Shown: positions 1 through 14,256 of the stretch, piece after piece
Numbering within the stretch: the stretch's first letter is position 1
How the letters are laid out: each line of letters begins with the position of its first letter
Assembly (NCBI RefSeq): GCF_000150275.1
Contig: NW_002060949.1
Coordinates: forward strand, 1,857,836 to 1,921,835
Origin: Trichoplax adhaerens
Taxonomy: Eukaryota; Placozoa; Uniplacotomia; Trichoplacea; Trichoplacidae
Direction of reading: 5' to 3'
Length of the DNA: 64,000 bases
The notes under the pieces: model-generated
The model's input: only the letters and a program-made list of their open reading frames with translations
Database searches by the model: none
What the model was told of the DNA's origin: nothing
Made by a program: the position numbers and the translations under genes

Positions 1-3000
1 AAACAAAGACTATTTTATACTGGATATTACACTTAAGATATCATTTTACTATTTTTTTTCTTTTATCTCTTGATCAACTGCGTTGTTAGGCAGAAATTTT
101 ATACAATTTGTGCTAATTGTGCATCACATTATTTTACATTTCAATAGTTATATATCACAATATAATTTAAAACTCAGCTGCACTTTCTACTTTTAGTTCA
201 AGATTCCGGTCTCAATCTTTACTCTATATCGCTTTGGTTTCGCGATATTAGGGCTCTAATTAAGAATAAATTAGTAATATTAAAACGACCTTAGAAATTT
301 CGTACATTTAATAGCATTATACCGTTTGTAATATTATGTTAGGAATATGAATACTGTAATACTTTTAATAACAAGTGTAACTAGAGACATCAAATTTATT
401 ATTAACAGCAGATTTCTATCGACGTTCGTAAAAATACATTGTACATATGATCTATCTTCTGTAAATCAATAAGCGTAAAGTGCATACGCACCTTATGCGA
501 AATTTATTACCATCGATAGTCATTTTAACAATAATTTTGACTGTAATGTATGATAACTAAAGGATATTGATCTTCTACCTCAGTGATGTATTGTATACAT
601 ATATTTATTATTCCATCGCTATGGTTAGAAAGTCGGCGTTTATAACTATAATAATAGTACCACGTAAATTGAAAGTATTAGATTTCTTATTGTCTAAAGT
701 TATTATATTATGGATAGTATATTAGCCCACTAGGATGATTATTTAAAGGAAAGAAGATCATCTGTCACGTATTCAACTTTTATCTTTAGTTTATTTTTCA
801 TCATTCATGGATATGATCAATCAGGCGATACAAGCTTATTAATTAATCACTAATTTATTTTATATTGCATTTAGATTTAACAAATTATATCCTAATAGCT
901 ATTAACAAAAATTCGGTAGCTAATACACGTATAGGTAGAAAATATCTAATTAGAAGGGTGTCTCATTATTATCAATTGTAGAAGAATCAGACCTATCAAG
1001 GTTTAGAGTAGTCATTATTGCACCATGACATATTTTAACTAGAGATTGCAATATAAGGCCAGCAAACAATATCCATAGAGAACATAATATTTAATCAAAT
1101 TTCCTTGCGCTAATGGGATAAAAAGTTAGCAATATGTCCGGATAAACAATAAAATACCCGTATAATCTAATTTGTTATCGGCATCTATTATTGGTATAAA
1201 ATAAAGCTAAAATAATTAACCCCAAGGTCGTGATAGCATTGTTGAGCGAGAAATGTGAATGATACATATTCGATATATGCAGTAATATTACGACAGTATA
1301 GAAATTTTAATGCTTGTTATAAATCTAATTAACTAAGCTTATAATGCACTAGTGAAAATAACATTCTAACGGGAAGTATTTTTATCACTGAGAAAGGTGT
1401 AAATGTATTGGCTATCAATAAAGCTGAAAAATTTAAATATAATAATTGTACTAGCACGGTAGAACTCCATAATATCATAACTAATTCAAAAGAACTTGCC
1501 AAAACAAACTCTATCAAACAATTAAATGACGCATGTACCCAACCAGGTACTATACTATCACATATAACGTGATTAATTATAATTATGACCTGGTGCATCT
1601 ATGCGTAGTCAGATGTAATGTTAGTTGAGAAATACATTTCACCGTATCGATTTAGAGTTAAGAAATAAAAAATTTCTTGATATGAGCAGTATCAAATCTC
1701 ATTTTCTAGCTATGGATCATCGCAAATTAAGAGTAAAACTTGAATAAATATCACTTGCAAGATTCTTTTCCCATCGTATTTAATTATTTGCTATATAAAA
1801 TATTATTAGAGTGTGAACAAATGGCATGATTGCTAATGGCCTATGTTACATATACCGCACAATATACTTATACATTTAAGCAATATATCAAGATAAATCT
1901 AGCGTATAAAAGAAGTAAAATCTATGGCCGTATAATTTTTTTCGTTAAGTTTAAAAATTGTACCTATTTCTAAACTATAATGCAAATACTTTTAGATATA
2001 AGTACAAGAGTGAAAAAATAAAAAACAAAAACCGATATTTAAGCTGCAATTTTTTTTACAGTTTTTATACCTTTACATTAGAATATTATTAAATATTTTG
2101 CGAATAATGACAAGTAGCTAACTATTCAATTACTGTATTTGCATTAATTTACCTCAATTTTATCAATAGCTAAAAAATAAAAAAAAGGTAAATTTTTTGT
2201 GGAAATGGTGGTAAAAGGCGTAAGAATCTTAGAGTTCGTTCACATAGATCAAATCTCGCCAGTTCTAATAGATTTGTGATTGCAACACCATAGTAAGTAA
2301 AAAAAAATTGCTATTATGTTTATAGCTAACTTTATCCAAATTCATATCGGTAATAATAATTCATAAATGTAGTGAAAACATAACTAGCACAGAGCTAGAG
2401 CAATAATACAGATGATATGGGAAGGAGGAAATTTTGTAGATGTGCTACCAGGTAATTAATAATATAAAAGGTACATTAGCAGGTGTATGCGGTTATAAAA
2501 TTCTCTTTTCCTTACAAATAATTATGTACTATTGTCTCGAGTTCGCAGATACTGCAATACTTAGTGTTAGCTGCTCCGTATTCTTCTCTCTTTATAACCA
2601 CATGGTATCATTATACAGTACAGAGATATTATGCGAAGATATTTATGAATTTTTGACATTGGTGACGGCTTACCTTTTAGTGGTAATACATCAGTCATAG
2701 TCTTTGATTTTATACGTACAACGGGTACTTTAAAGCTAGTAGATCCGATGAAAATTAGAGCAGCTAAGTTGAGAATATATTGTTATGGCAATCAATTATT
2801 AAATGCGATATGTGTATTACATTTATTAAAGTTCCTTAAACCGCTACATACTTGGATATCATTCTGAATAATTCTTTTGAAATAGAATCACATTGAGATT
2901 TTTTTAAGAGCATAAAATAGTCACTGTGAAGGTAAAAGTGAATTAATCTGCTGTTGGTTAGTCTATGTACCATATTATGGAATTAAAGCTTCCTTATACT

Positions 3001-3119
3001 TTTAATATATGGTAAAAGTCACAGAATATTTTCATAGCTATAGTTTAGCAAGCATACGATTGGTATACCAGAACATAAGGCAAAAATCTTTCGATTTAAC
3101 CAAGCACCCGCAAATGTAT

Positions 3120-3760
3120 CTCAGTTATTTTAACAAATTAATTGATTCTTATAATTATCAATTCAACTAAGTTGCATCTTTGTGAACCTTTTGAATATCA
3201 AGAACTTCTCGATCTAGCCGTAGGTCTAAAAATGTACTCCTGTAATTTTAACAATAAATCGATTCTTATAATTATCATTTCAACTAAGTCGCATCTTTGT
3301 GAATCTTCTGAATATCAAAAATTTCTCGATCTAGCCGTAGGTCTAAAACTGTACTCCTGTAATTTTAGCAATAAATCGATTCTTATAATTATTAATTCAA
3401 CTGAGTTGCATCTTTGGAACGTTATAAATATCAAGAATCTCTCGATCTAGCCCTACGTCTAAAAAAGTATTCCTGTTGTTCTATCCATAAGTTGATTATT
3501 CTTATTCTAGCCACGCTGCATCTTTGTCAAGCTTATCAACATCAAGAGTCCCTCGATAGGTAGGCATATATCATAAAAAAGTATTCCTGTTATTCTAGCA
3601 ATAAATTGATTCTTATAATAATTATTCCAACTAATTTGTATCTTTGCGAACCTTATAAGCATCAAGAATTCCTCGATCTAGCTATACATCTAAAACAATA
3701 ATCTAGTTTTTGTATCAGTAATTGATTCTTCTTATCATTATTCCAATCACATAAAAATAT
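3120..3760. repeat. Six-unit minisatellite, about 117 bp period
   Basis: A phrase beginning GATTCTTATAATTAT recurs at 3144, 3261, 3378, 3494 (diverged), 3608 and 3724 (diverged). Spacings are 117, 117, 116, 114 and 116 bp. Each unit continues with a CAACTAAGTTGCATCTTTG-like segment and a CTCGATCTAGCC-like segment. The first three units are the most alike and the last three have decayed. The period is a multiple of three in the first units, so an open frame runs through them; I treat that frame as a repeat by-product. Confidence 0.9.
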
Positions 3761-5470
3761 AACGATAGACACTTCTTCAGTACGGTATTAATATCATAAT
3801 ATTTGGGTTTTAAACTACAAAATTTGTACGTGACCATAGTACAGTAATTGCATAGATATTGCGTAATTTCAGGATTAATATACACATATACCATAATGAA
3901 TTAATTATATAACGGAGATATTTTGTAAGCATAAAGAATAGCATCGATACTAACTGGCTAATACACCGGCATTAAGCATTAATAGTAATGAACTGATTAT
4001 GGCAGTAAGAAGGTCGTTATCGTCCTCCATGTAAAGGTGGCATCATGATTGATAGTTTAAAGGCAATCAGTTTACGCTGATAGAGCTGATACCGTTGGCT
4101 TTATTTGTGTTAATGTGTGTGCAAGATGGATATTACTCATCAGTATTTGAACTGATTTAGACACCGTGTGCAATAGAGGTTGATCTAGTCAGTGGAGCAT
4201 TGATGTAAACTGACAGCAAACAAGAAATAAGAACCCGCTAAGTGTACTCCATAGTTTGTAAGTGGATGATACTACGGTCGCAACACAATCAAGTCCATCG
4301 CCACAATACCATAAAGTCTTATAGTGGACTAGCATACAGTATATACGTTAAAGTGGAACGTTGTATCGTGAGAAGTTCATTAGGATATGACTTTAATTAT
4401 GTAAGTTGCAACCTAGCACAACAGACTGCGAAAATTGAAGAAAATTATAAATTGATATTTAACACTACCGCAAGTATGCGTGTATATCGATGATTGTCTT
4501 TTCTATTTTGAGCGTCTAATCTTAACCATTTTGGCTGTCACTTAAGATCAAGAATTACCTCTTGATAGAATCAGTTAGTAATGTGTGTAGGTGATTGATT
4601 GTAAATTGCTTAGATCATTGCGGGAGTGCCAAGGATATTTTAGTTTTTGTAGCAACTGTCTATGTCGAAGTGTAAAGCCTGATAAATATACAACGGCATG
4701 CAAACTGTGAAAACATGTTTTGTTGTTGTGCAGAATTGAGTTGGATCTTTAAGTACAATATTATAATAAAAATGGAATTTGTTTCATGAAATCCCATGCA
4801 GGCATTCAGCTATACATTTTATATAAGTAGGAGTCGCCTAGCCATTAGAATAGGAATAAGTAGAGCCCTTTATAGAGGGAGGTGCATATCTACAAAAAGC
4901 AATTGTAATGTAAATGTCTTCAGTCTTTTTTTGTTAACCGCATTATGGCTAATTTATACAAATATCAGTGTTAAGCACAATGTTGGCGATCCTTTAAGGG
5001 CCATATGTTGTTATATGGAATGCAGACAATGTAGAGATATAAAGCAGTCATTGTACTATGTTGATATTTACTTTCAACATTATAAATATGCAGTTCGTTA
5101 TTTAGGTTACATTCTTGCTTTTCTTAGGATATAACATGTACAATGCAAGATTGTAAGACCATTTGTAAAAGAGATAGATTTATCTTATTAATTATAATGC
5201 TATTACGCTATGATGTCTTTAGACGTGATTCTAATGACTTCAGTTTTTAATTAATTTTAGCCAATAATAATATTTTTATCAGAAAAATAATTAGGCTGAA
5301 GTTAGTGTAGTATTCTTATGCCAAACATTACATAATATGATTAACTTATAGGATCAGAAATTCAGAATACCAGAACTACTATAGATGGGTTCTATCCTCT
5401 ATCCTTTTACTCGTATTCATTTACAAATGATTTTATTTTAGATGTTATGTAAGCGTATAATATGATTACC

Positions 5471-5561
5471 TTGATTGAATCCGAATAGAACGAGATAGGT
5501 TCTATCCCCTGTCCTTATATTAATTTGTAAATTATCTTATGTTCTATTTGGATTCATTCAA
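5471..5561. repeat. Imperfect inverted repeat (stem-loop)
   Basis: The arm at 5471-5491 (TTGATTGAATCCGAATAGAA...) is approximately the reverse complement of 5541-5561 (GTTCTATTTGGATTCATTCA...), with about 50 bp between them. A direct echo of GGTTCTATCC(C/T)CT(A/G)TCCTT is also present at about 5387 and 5499. This may be a small foldback or MITE-like relic; no function is visible. Confidence 0.5.
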
Positions 5562-6399
5562 TTTACAGTACAGTATTCTTGTCTAGTTTTTATCCATCTT
5601 TCGTGGCTAGGGTTTTATCGTATTGTACATTTTCAATTTTAGTTACAACTAGCGTATAGTAACTAGTCAGCAATGGATGTAAAATGCATTTCCGTCATAA
5701 GTATTGTAGGCGACTGTAAAAAATGAAATGTATCGACTTTTCGCTGGATAATAGTGTAATCGCATACGCTCATTTCGTATATTCGTCTTAGACGTCGGAG
5801 ATGTATGAGTGTACAGCAAATTAATCCAAAATTGATCTCCTTCGATAGCGGCTTGCCTAAAATATACACGGCAATAGCTGGGAAATTCCCCTTATTTTTT
5901 AGTCGTTGTTAAATGAATCGTCGTTTGTCAGATAGACGTATATGCACATTGCTGAATGTATCTTGTTAACTGTCCAAAATTGCAAATTATGGTCATTACT
6001 CAGGTCTAGGAGGATTCCATCCTATGGTGGAAAGATATACCTGTACATGATACGAATGAAGTACTGTATCTGTAGTATACGTTACTGATCGAGGACGTCC
6101 ATTCGATTGGACTGGAGCAGATTCAGCGGTGTTGATCGGTGAAAAAGTTTTCGAGATATTTTTTCTCATTATAGTTATGCTCACACATAACATAATTTAT
6201 TGGATAGATGGGACAAGAAGTTGCCATTTTCAATAGCTCTGCCAAGTCTTTTAGGCAGGATATAAGAGTACAGCTTACTGCATGTGATTGATATGATGCA
6301 GAGGAAAGAGATCGCTTTAGGCCGTATAAAAAAAAAAGCATTTCCACATTGCGGCACTGATTAATATTATATTGACAGCTTACTACTCGGATATTAAAT

Positions 6400-7745
6400 C
6401 AGTCGTGTGCATTTAATTTTCCTTTATACTGGTAAAAAAGTGATTGCAACTTGTAAGTCATTTCAAGTGTAATGATTAGAAATCAATGTGATGGATTAAT
6501 ATTTTAATGGAGGCATGATTGATTTTGGAGGCAAATACTACTCGTATAGGCGTATTAACCCAGTCGTATACACTAAGATTTCCTTTGCAGAGGCGAAAAG
6601 AGATTGTAAATCCTTTCAAGTATCAAGGCTAGAAATGGATGTGTAGCCTTTCTACATTTCTATTCAATATAAGCAAGATCGATTTTCGAGTAGTCTGACT
6701 GTATGTTATGAGTTCTGTGAACTTCTGTCCACTGGAAGGGGAAGCTTAAAACGCTCGATGAATCTAGTCCAGTGCACTGAGCTCTTCCATTGCATTAGTG
6801 AAAAGTGATTTAAAGCCATTTCAAATGTAAATCAATCTTTTACAAAGGCAATATCAATTTAAGAGCCAAGTATAGCATACTGTTTTTGGCCAACTACGAA
6901 AGAAAGAGAACCCTATTAAGCCGTAGAACAAGGAGTTTCATTGCAACACGAATTCATATTGGCGCTAGTATCTCATTTAAATCAGTGGTATACAGTGAAT
7001 TTTCTTTTACACTAGTGAAAAGCGATTGCAAGCCATTTGAAGCGTAAAGCCTACAGAAATCAATCTTTATCCATCAATATTACATGAAGTCAAGATTGAT
7101 TTTACGGTGAAAAAGTTGGCGAGCAGCTCGGCGACGCTTCTTAAGCGCCAGGGTTTCATTTAAACTAGTGACATGCAGTGAATTTTCCTTTGCACTAGTG
7201 AAAAGTGATTGCAAGCCATTTGAAGCGTAAAGCTTACAGAAATCAATCTTTATCCATCAACATGAAGGCAAGCTTGATTTTACAGTGAAGATTCATTTTT
7301 GAATTTGTAACAAAAAGTTGCATTAAGTGCTTGGATGATCTCATTTAAACCAGTGATATGCAGTGAATTTTCTGTTACACTAGTGAAAAGTGATTGCAAG
7401 CCATTTGAAGTGTAAAGCTTACAGAAATCAATCTTTATCCATCAACATGAAGGCAAGATTGATTTTACAGTGAAAATTCATTTTTGAATTTGCAAAAAAA
7501 AGTTGGCGAGCAGCTCGGCGACGCTTCTTAAGCGCCAGGATCTCATTTAAACCAGTGGCATACAGTGAATTTTCCTTTGCACTAGTGAAAAGTGATTGCA
7601 AGCGATTTGAAGCGTAAAGCTCACAGAAATCAATCTTTATCCATCAATATGACATGAAGGCAAGATCGATTTTACAGTGAAAAATTCATTTTTGAATTTG
7701 CCCCAAAAGTTGGCGAGCAGCTCGGCGACGCTTATTAGAGAGACA
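6400..7745. repeat. Tandem array, 160-220 bp units with hairpin module
   Basis: The phrase AGTGAAAAGTGATTGCAAGCC or diverged versions of it recurs near 6432, 6593, 6797, 7015, 7197, 7382 and 7583, giving seven units with spacings of roughly 160-220 bp. The right-hand four units are very similar and the left-hand three are decayed. Later units also share AAATCAATCTTTATCCATCA. Three of them carry a GC-rich block, GGCGAGCAGCTCGGCGACGC, near 7109, 7505 and 7710. In two of these it is followed by TTCTTAAGCGCC, so that GCTT-CTT-AAGC can fold as a hairpin. Confidence 0.85.
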
Positions 7746-8330
7746 TCTCTCCTAGGGTAGCCCATCCTGTCCGTCTATCGTCCGTCATCCTAGCACTCCG
7801 TAGTGACTGTGGCGTGGTTTGACTCAGGGCTTGGTACAAAAACAAACAAATCCTGCTGTTGTGGATGGCGCTCGCTTTGAGTGTGTACTGTACCGCGTCA
7901 GTGAGTCAGCGTAAGGGTACAGTACGGACGTATTGGCGTGTTGGCGTGCCACTAGCGGAAGTGTACGGCACAACAGTTGATGGGCTACATGGCGTGGTTG
8001 TAGCAAGAGTCAACCGCCAGACGACACGATTTAGTACTGGAGTGAAGCGTATCAATGGGTACGTACCGTACTGCATGTCGTGTTTCCTGTTTACTTGCAA
8101 TGACAAAAGAGTGACGTAGAATTTTCTTTTCTTTCCAATACAATACCATCGATCCAAGCAAAACAATACATAGTGGATCTAAGTCCAGTATATAATGTGA
8201 GCATCGAATTGCCTTTGCTCATCTAATTTGTATATCAAATAGGCAAAAGGATCGCCAAGCCAAGACGATCTCATCATCCTGTATTAGCAAGTTGATCTAT
8301 TTTCCTTATTTTGCTCCATCAGTGAGGAGT

Positions 8331-8364
8331 GGAAAGAGAGAAGAGAGAGAGAGAGAGAGAGAAA
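8331..8364. repeat. (GA)n microsatellite
   Basis: A run of about a dozen uninterrupted GA dinucleotides flanked by GA-rich sequence. It is a simple sequence repeat with no sign of function. Confidence 0.9.
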
Positions 8365-11076
8365 ATTTGCGCCGAAAAACTCCTTGTCGACGACTTGATT
8401 GCGTCGTCCATGCTTCCATCATTTCGCCCTTACCATCATTTGTATTATGGCGACGTTATTCGTCAACTTGGTTTACTTGATCTTCCTTCAACTCGGTCAG
8501 TCTAAACATACAAGAATTTAAATCATTTTTATTGATTTTTCATCAATAATATATTACCTTTCATCATTAACGTGTACTGAACCATTGACTCTGGCCTAAC
8601 AGGCACAACATGGATCAATAACTGATCCAATCTGACTTCAATCACCATACTGTAGCCTATGCCATACGCCAATTAGCGAGAGCCACTTCGTTCTCATCAT
8701 GTTAATTGTCATGGCGTATTGTCTAGATAACGGCAACTTACGTGATGAAAAAAAAAAATTTTTTTCCATCCACATCTCCTCCCTAACTTTCCTTCAATTG
8801 ATTTCTTCCTCTTAGTTCTGATTCCATCTTGTAATATCATCCTATCGATTGCTAGGACTTTTTTGCAAAGTAGAGGGAAAACGATCATGAGTTGACAAGT
8901 CACCAACACGCCAACCATGATACTGTTTAGTAACACTGTTATATAAATAATAATTGAGTTATGTTTTGAATGCGCCATTGGAGATGGTTAAGAAGTTGTT
9001 TTCCTTCAACATTCTACCATCGCTTCCATCATTGAAAGAGTGCAAGAACTAACGTTATCATTTTCACTTTTTGGGGTCTCTTACTTTGTTCATTTTTTTT
9101 TTTTCTCCCTTTTCTTCTCTCCGCTTGTTTCAAACGTCCAAGACGTCGCTTAGTCAACATGGCTGATTTTACCATTCAGTCTTGACATCAGTCTTTAGCT
9201 TTTCATAGCATCACATGGATATTCCCATATTCATTTCGCAGTTACAATAGGTAGTTCAACATTTACAACTGAAGAGGTAAAGCACTTTCATATTTCAGGG
9301 GGGAGGAAAGAGATCACGGCCGAGACAATGGTACCATAATCGTTACTTTGAAAGGTATCATCATTTAATTGCCCCCAAAATAGGCTTGGCATATTCACAC
9401 TACGTAAAATACCATATTAACTGCCAGGAATTGTTATTTTGACCTTATCAATCGAGTCATAGAGTAGTAGTATAGTATCTTTCTCGACAGACACAACAAC
9501 TTCATCCTATCGTTTCTTGCTATGCAAGATCCAATCTGATGATAGAATAGCGATCGAATTGGACTGCAGCACAAGTCATTTCTTTTTCTATTGCTTACTC
9601 CGTAGTCCTTTACGCCGTACTACTAGATGATATACTGCAAAGAATGCAAATGACACGAGCAATAGCCAATGTCGTCCAGATTGCCTTGCCTCTTCCTGAT
9701 TGCACCAATAACTTGATGTTGGCTAGATCTTCTAAACTATCCTTAGCCCTCGTTTAGAATAATTCAAGTAATCTGCTTCATAGGCAATCACCAACACTGG
9801 TTAATAATTTATAACCTTCATTTTCATTCTTGCCCTGCCAGTCTACTAATCTAAACTGTCTAGTCTATGGCATACCTCTGGCAATTTTGTCTCCTTTCCT
9901 TCTAGACAGGAATAAGACCAGTATGGAAGTGATCAACATCTCCATATTTTTTCCCCCTCTTTCACAATCAGCAATCTCAACTTGTGCTATCCAACGCCAA
10001 CTACTACTTTGAACAATAGCTAGAGCTATCTTGAACGCCAAAAATAGTAAATGAGACACGCATGCTTTCGATGCATTTACAAGAAGTAGAAATAATTCAA
10101 TGCGTATAGATATTATTATTCCATTTTTCTCCATTTCTAGTAAAACTAGTAGTCGAATAGGAGAACAACAATATTTGATTGTCAACATTAGCGAGAGTTA
10201 AGAAAGTTGACACTACACGTTGCGTTATGTCAACCAGTAATGCCCTTAATTTAACCAACAAAAATGATTGATTTATGATGAATTGAGATTGAATTTTTAG
10301 GCTCAATCTACAGTTATTTTGATTGAATTTATCGGCAGTAGTTGCACACGTAGTGTACATTCCTTTTGATTGAATTAATCTTGTTAGTATCGCTGTTGTA
10401 GCGAAGTATTACTGAAAATTAGAATACAATACTTTACATTTCTGACTGCCTTTAGTTACCGTTTCTTTACATGATGGAGTTATTGAAAAGGGCATACTAG
10501 TTGAAAAGATGTACAATGCAAGTATAGACTGCCTCGTCTGATGATAGTGGACTATACTGAAGACACTTTGCAAGCAACGCATCCAGCATACTACCAAAAT
10601 AATAATAGCAGTTCAATTAAAATGCCATGTTGAGGGATAGAAGAATACATTTCTAGTAAATTTATTATTATTTTTTAATTTAGCTATTAATTTGACCAGA
10701 CAAAAGTATCACAGTGTAAGCTATATTCTTCTTATTTCTACTTATGACTAAGCTTAGACTTTGAACTATTCTATTTCTTTGATATCATTGACAGAAAGAT
10801 GTATTTTGTTGTCTTCTTTTGGAGACGATAATTGCGTGATTATCAGTGCGGAAAATAGAGTCAATAAATAGATAGGGGGGATGTTGAAGAGTCTAGAGCG
10901 AAGGGATAGATGGCTTTTTACAGTGATCAGCCATCTTTTTCATACTCCATGTTAACGCAATAGTTCTCCTTGTATCCATTGTCATACAATAGTTATCATG
11001 CTCGATTTATAGGCACGATAATGTAGCTCTGGAATTTCTATTCCAGTACTCGACTTGCATGTTGTCCAATTTTCCA

Positions 11077-11099
11077 TTTTTTTTTTTTTTGGGGGGGGG
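11077..11099. repeat. T14-G9 homopolymer junction
   Basis: Fourteen T followed directly by nine G. A similar CT-rich run ending in about nine C lies near 12120-12128. These are simple low-complexity tracts, and length error in assembly is likely here. Confidence 0.85.
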
Positions 11100-14000
11100 A
11101 GGAACGATATCTTTTATGTGATAACGCCTCTGTTGATCCTCTTAGTAGTGTTATTGATTGAAGATGATTCCAGTAGCGTTAATGAATCAATAGCCAAAAC
11201 GATTGAAACTGTTCCATCTTCCAGGTGGAAAATACTCTTAACACCCTTGTACTGTATACTAGATTGACAAGATGGCAATACTATAATTTAATCGTCTACA
11301 TGGATGAGAAATTGAACGTATTCATGCTGAAGTGAATTCGCGCATTGCATAGTCACCATCCTCAGTCTACCCTAGGATGAAAAAAAAATGCATCAATTAT
11401 AATTATTCGATATTGCCCTTAGGAAAAGGAGAAACCATTAATACAAGTACTGTAGGAACGCAAGATAACAATACCAGACATGATTCAACAATCCTCTAAT
11501 ATTCGCGATCATAGATACTCATTTTTTGCTCCCTATCATTGTTATTAACATTGAGAAATAAATAGAATTGAAGTATGATATTACAGTATTACTCATTCAA
11601 GTGGATGAGAAAGCTATTCAACTGGAGAACGATTACTTCATCATTCTGGCCATTTTGCGGAATGGATGGCCTACTATAGTTTTCTCCCTCTTTTCCGTAT
11701 CATGGTGTAGAACATGGAGTATGTTGCATTCAGTTAAGTTGAAATAGTGGATGATAGCTAAGATTAATTTACAGTTTGGATAGCATGGTGTTGCATTGAT
11801 TCATCTCTAATAATCCAATGAAAGTGTCGTATTGAGGGTTGATGTTGGCCAAGTCTTGGACTCCTTTTGCTCAACCCCATCCACCCATGTCGACTTATTT
11901 GATATAATAGCGACATGCTTTTTACAGCCTTTTTGCTCTGTTAGACACATGGAATCTTCAATCTTGATATTATTATTTTTCTTTTATTCTGCCAAAGCGT
12001 TTTTCCAATTTTAGCCAGATCGCATTGTGCTTGAAGGAGGAAATAACAGAGAAAGAGAGGGGGAATAAAGAATTCAAGAAATGGAGATATTTTCTTTTTT
12101 TCTTTCAAATTCCTTTCCTCCCCCCCCCTAAAAATAATAGCGATAAGACTCTTGCCATAGATTGCTAATATGTCCAATGGACACCATGGCTACCAACAAT
12201 TTAAGCATGCATGGCTATATAACAAACAATATCGTATATTGTCAGTTGTCGTCCATTATCATCTAATTTATAATTGATGTACCGGTGTATTGAAAGTAAA
12301 TCTGTCAATTGAATGATTATTTTAGGGCTGCATGCCATATTGTAACCGAGCTCTTTAGTCTTACTTGATTAAAGATATTTTTTTTCCTCTATCCTTTTTT
12401 TAACTTTTTTTTCTTCAAGACCGACAATCGAGACTAATTGACGTTTGATATTTACAATACCTAAATAAGCAGCAATTGAATGATTTTTCAACCAACATTG
12501 AAAATGCCATTTCCACCAAATACGACATCCATCACTGATGAACCAAAACTTTGGACTTTATCCTGCCAAATAATTTAACAACAATACAGGCAAAGCTGTG
12601 ATTTAGACACATGTACAATATCTACAGAAAAGGAATTATTTTGAAAGAAGTTTTAAAAGAACTTCCTTTAAAATTTATTCCTACATTTTCTATATATTCA
12701 ATAGCCACACAAAATGATTCATCAGATGATATGATCATCATAGCAAAATACAACACAAGATACACATTTCTCTATAGTCGAATCCGTCATCCAAGATCAT
12801 ACAATATGATCGTAGTGAAAAAATACGATACAACCAAGTGAGTAAAACCTGCCATCACGGTCTAACTTCCACTACCAGTCGACTTGCCTTGAAAATTTCT
12901 CCTAAACACTCAATATCATGCAAGTTCATCATTGGAAAGAATGATGAAACGAAATATCAATTATATTATATAGTTAATTATCGTAGTGAAAAATTGACAA
13001 GGCAACAGAACGAGTGAGAAGAATTTCTTCGCGGTCTATCAACCTTTACAATTCTAGAGGAAAGGATCATCATACGCGATTACCACACGTGAAATAGTGG
13101 CCAAAGAATCGTGGTTTAGTAGTGATCCCTAGTAAAAATGATCTCCGTTAGCTAGCTCTTTCTTACCTATGGTTGATTTCAATATGGACAATCAATATTG
13201 TTTTACTTGCAAATTCACTTTTTGAACATAATATAACCATGTAAAAGTTACTCCTTCATGTTTGTCCCCTAACCATGAGTTATTAGGTATTTGAATTTCC
13301 TGACAGTTTATACAGGTTCATTTCACAAATACCGACCTACAGTCGTTTTAGTTAGTTTTTATTTTTTTTTCATGGTAAAATACCGAGACAGTCATAAAAA
13401 TGATAGCCATTTTTTTTTTTCAATCCTACTTCGTCCATCGTGGAATAGATCGATCACGATTTGAACTTGATGTAAAAATTTTGAACTTTCTTAATAGATC
13501 ACACGATAATAGTACGAGTAATAAGAAAATGATGCGTCAAATTCATGGGATCTCCTTGGATAAAATTATTTACATTTTGAGTCATTTTGAAAAAAAGGGG
13601 AGGAGGACATACTTAAGAATATGTTTTCTATTGACTAGCGAAAACAATTTACACATCTTGTACAGCAACCTGCAATTTTATGCTATCATCAACATGGATC
13701 CCAGTTGCTATGGATGTCTTCATAAATATCATCCATGTTCAACAACGGGCCCCATCAACTACGTGTAAACCCTGCTAGTGAAACTCTCCATTTGAGTAGC
13801 AAAAGAAACGTATTCGATGGATTTCTTGAAATGATAGGCTAAGTTTTTTTTCTCCCCTCACTTGGAACACCATCATTATTTTTACCCCATTACAGTGAAG
13901 AGTGGGTGGACAGAGCGAACATGCTGTCTGGGCGATGTTTTAGCCGTGAATATCCTTCCTTATGTGATTGAAAATAATAATATGAAATGATGGCCAACCC

Positions 14001-14256
14001 ACGCTTGTTGACAAGGCTATGCATTACACTACTCTGTTGCTTTCTATCAAGCAATAAGCATTTTCAGCGTAATATGTTGTCATCCAAGGTTATGCCATGT
14101 ATTTTTTTTTTCTTTTATGCAATGAACGGAATACTTGATGATCTATGAAATTTAAATCAATTACATTTTATGTCTTTTACCTCCAACCATGTCCATTGTT
14201 GCTAAGTGAATTAGTTCAAGTTGATCATTTTAATGTGTGCAAGTTATTTTTCTATC

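Larger units (their letters stand above)
1..14232. other. Gene-poor left arm, no recognisable coding gene
   Basis: I read both strands and found only short open frames (about 60-120 codons) with low-complexity or repeat-like translations and no recognisable domain, so I call no gene here. The stretch holds the tandem repeats at 3.1-3.8 and 6.4-7.75 kb listed separately. From about 7.75 to 8.2 kb it is less AT-rich. From about 8.3 to 14 kb it has many poly-T, poly-C and poly-G runs. Short or fast-evolving exons and non-coding RNAs could be missed. The rest looks like ordinary AT-rich intergenic DNA. Confidence 0.6.

Noticed and set aside
3142-3450. 102-codon frame with internally repeated peptide
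   Set aside because: The repetition follows the DNA minisatellite period exactly, with no start context, domain or splice partner.
3120-7745. Regularly spaced repeats reminiscent of a CRISPR array
   Set aside because: Periods are 117-220 bp with diverged units and no constant short repeat or unique spacers, and the genome is eukaryotic.
13400-13768. 122-codon plus-strand frame
   Set aside because: No recognisable domain, begins in a poly-T tract, and has no supporting splice structure.
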